DNA from: Sepiola atlantica | Taxonomy: Eukaryota > Mollusca > Cephalopoda > Sepiida > Sepiolidae | Assembly: GCA_963556195.1 (NCBI GenBank) | Contig: OY744520.1 | Location: 156,048,107 to 156,112,106 of the forward strand | Reading direction: 5' to 3' | DNA length: 64,000 nucleotides | Shown: one piece after another, positions 63,749 through 64,000 of the stretch | Numbering within the stretch: position 1 is the stretch's first letter | Layout: each line of letters begins with the position of its first letter | Translations under genes and position numbers: made by a program | The notes under the pieces: generated by a model | The model's input: only the letters and a program-made list of their open reading frames with translations | Database searches by the model: none | Told to the model about the DNA's origin: nothing

Positions 63749-64000
63749 ACTGATTAACATAGATAATGTCAAAAAGTCCCCCAAAACACACAGAAAATTA
63801 TTTTTCAATTTTGAGAAACACACGAAAAGAAAAAAATGCGTTATTTGCTACATTTCTTGAAAATAAAAGTGAGAAAATTTGACGCAACGGCGTATCGAAG
63901 TTATCGTCTGTCAACATCTCTCTTGTGTTTACGTAACATGCGCAAACCCTACCATCGCAAAGTTTCCGGAAACTGGTTCATATTCGCTATCAGTACCGAA
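63749..64000. other. Noncoding right edge
   Basis: Nothing recognised. Confidence 0.4.

Overview
The window looks like intergenic DNA from a large, AT-rich animal genome packed with repeats. No host protein gene, tRNA gene or rRNA gene could be supported. The long pure TA, ATT and CAT arrays, the style of the LINE, Penelope-like and Helitron-like remnants, and the lack of any compact gene arrangement suggest a mollusc, most likely a cephalopod such as an octopus. That identification is inference, because no host gene is present to anchor it.

Layout. 453-4930 is a Ty3/Gypsy LTR retrotransposon with two 158-bp LTRs and recognisable gag, protease, RT-RNase H and integrase, broken by several frameshifts and one in-frame stop. 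5.5 kb and 8.6-8.8 kb hold small fragments of a non-LTR (LINE) ORF. 9.36-12.8 kb holds two head-to-tail plus-strand LINE copies separated by (AAT)n arrays. The LINE is a restriction-like-endonuclease (Dong/R4-like) type, and one copy is interrupted by a SINE whose head is derived from 5S rRNA and which has a 9-bp target duplication. 14.8-16.4 kb holds two copies of another retroelement tail, one with a perfect 18-bp target duplication. 17.8-20.3 kb has two more Dong-like copies in the opposite orientation. 21.1-28.66 kb is an almost full-length LINE of the L1-Tx1 type (ORF1 with zinc knuckle, ORF2 with apurinic endonuclease and RT), placed directly behind a 5'-truncated copy of itself. Three near-identical 15-bp motifs bracket the two.

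28.7-41.9 kb is low-information AT-rich DNA with microsatellites. It contains a 550-bp imperfect palindrome (30.8-31.4 kb), an RTE-like RT relic (31.4-32.0 kb) with a second related segment at 35.2 kb, and a Penelope-like GIY-YIG relic (35.9-36.3 kb). 41.9-46.4 kb holds a mariner-type MITE, two more Dong-like LINE copies and a dead mariner transposase. 46.5-47.1 kb is a degenerate minisatellite. 47.6-57.4 kb is a run of at least seven minus-strand Dong-like copies, several separated by (ATT)n, including one very large pure array (624 ATT units followed by 79 CAT units). 59.8-63.05 kb is a candidate non-autonomous Helitron. A short interstitial telomere-like (CCCTAA)n tract lies near the right edge.

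How the parts relate: every recognisable coding stretch belongs to a transposable element and every one is damaged. The recurring theme is LINE insertion into, or growth from, trinucleotide (TAA)n tracts, which gives tandem nested arrays. The Dong/R4 group is known for a C-terminal CCHC plus restriction-like endonuclease and, in Bombyx Dong, for insertion at TAA repeats. The arrangement here fits that behaviour.
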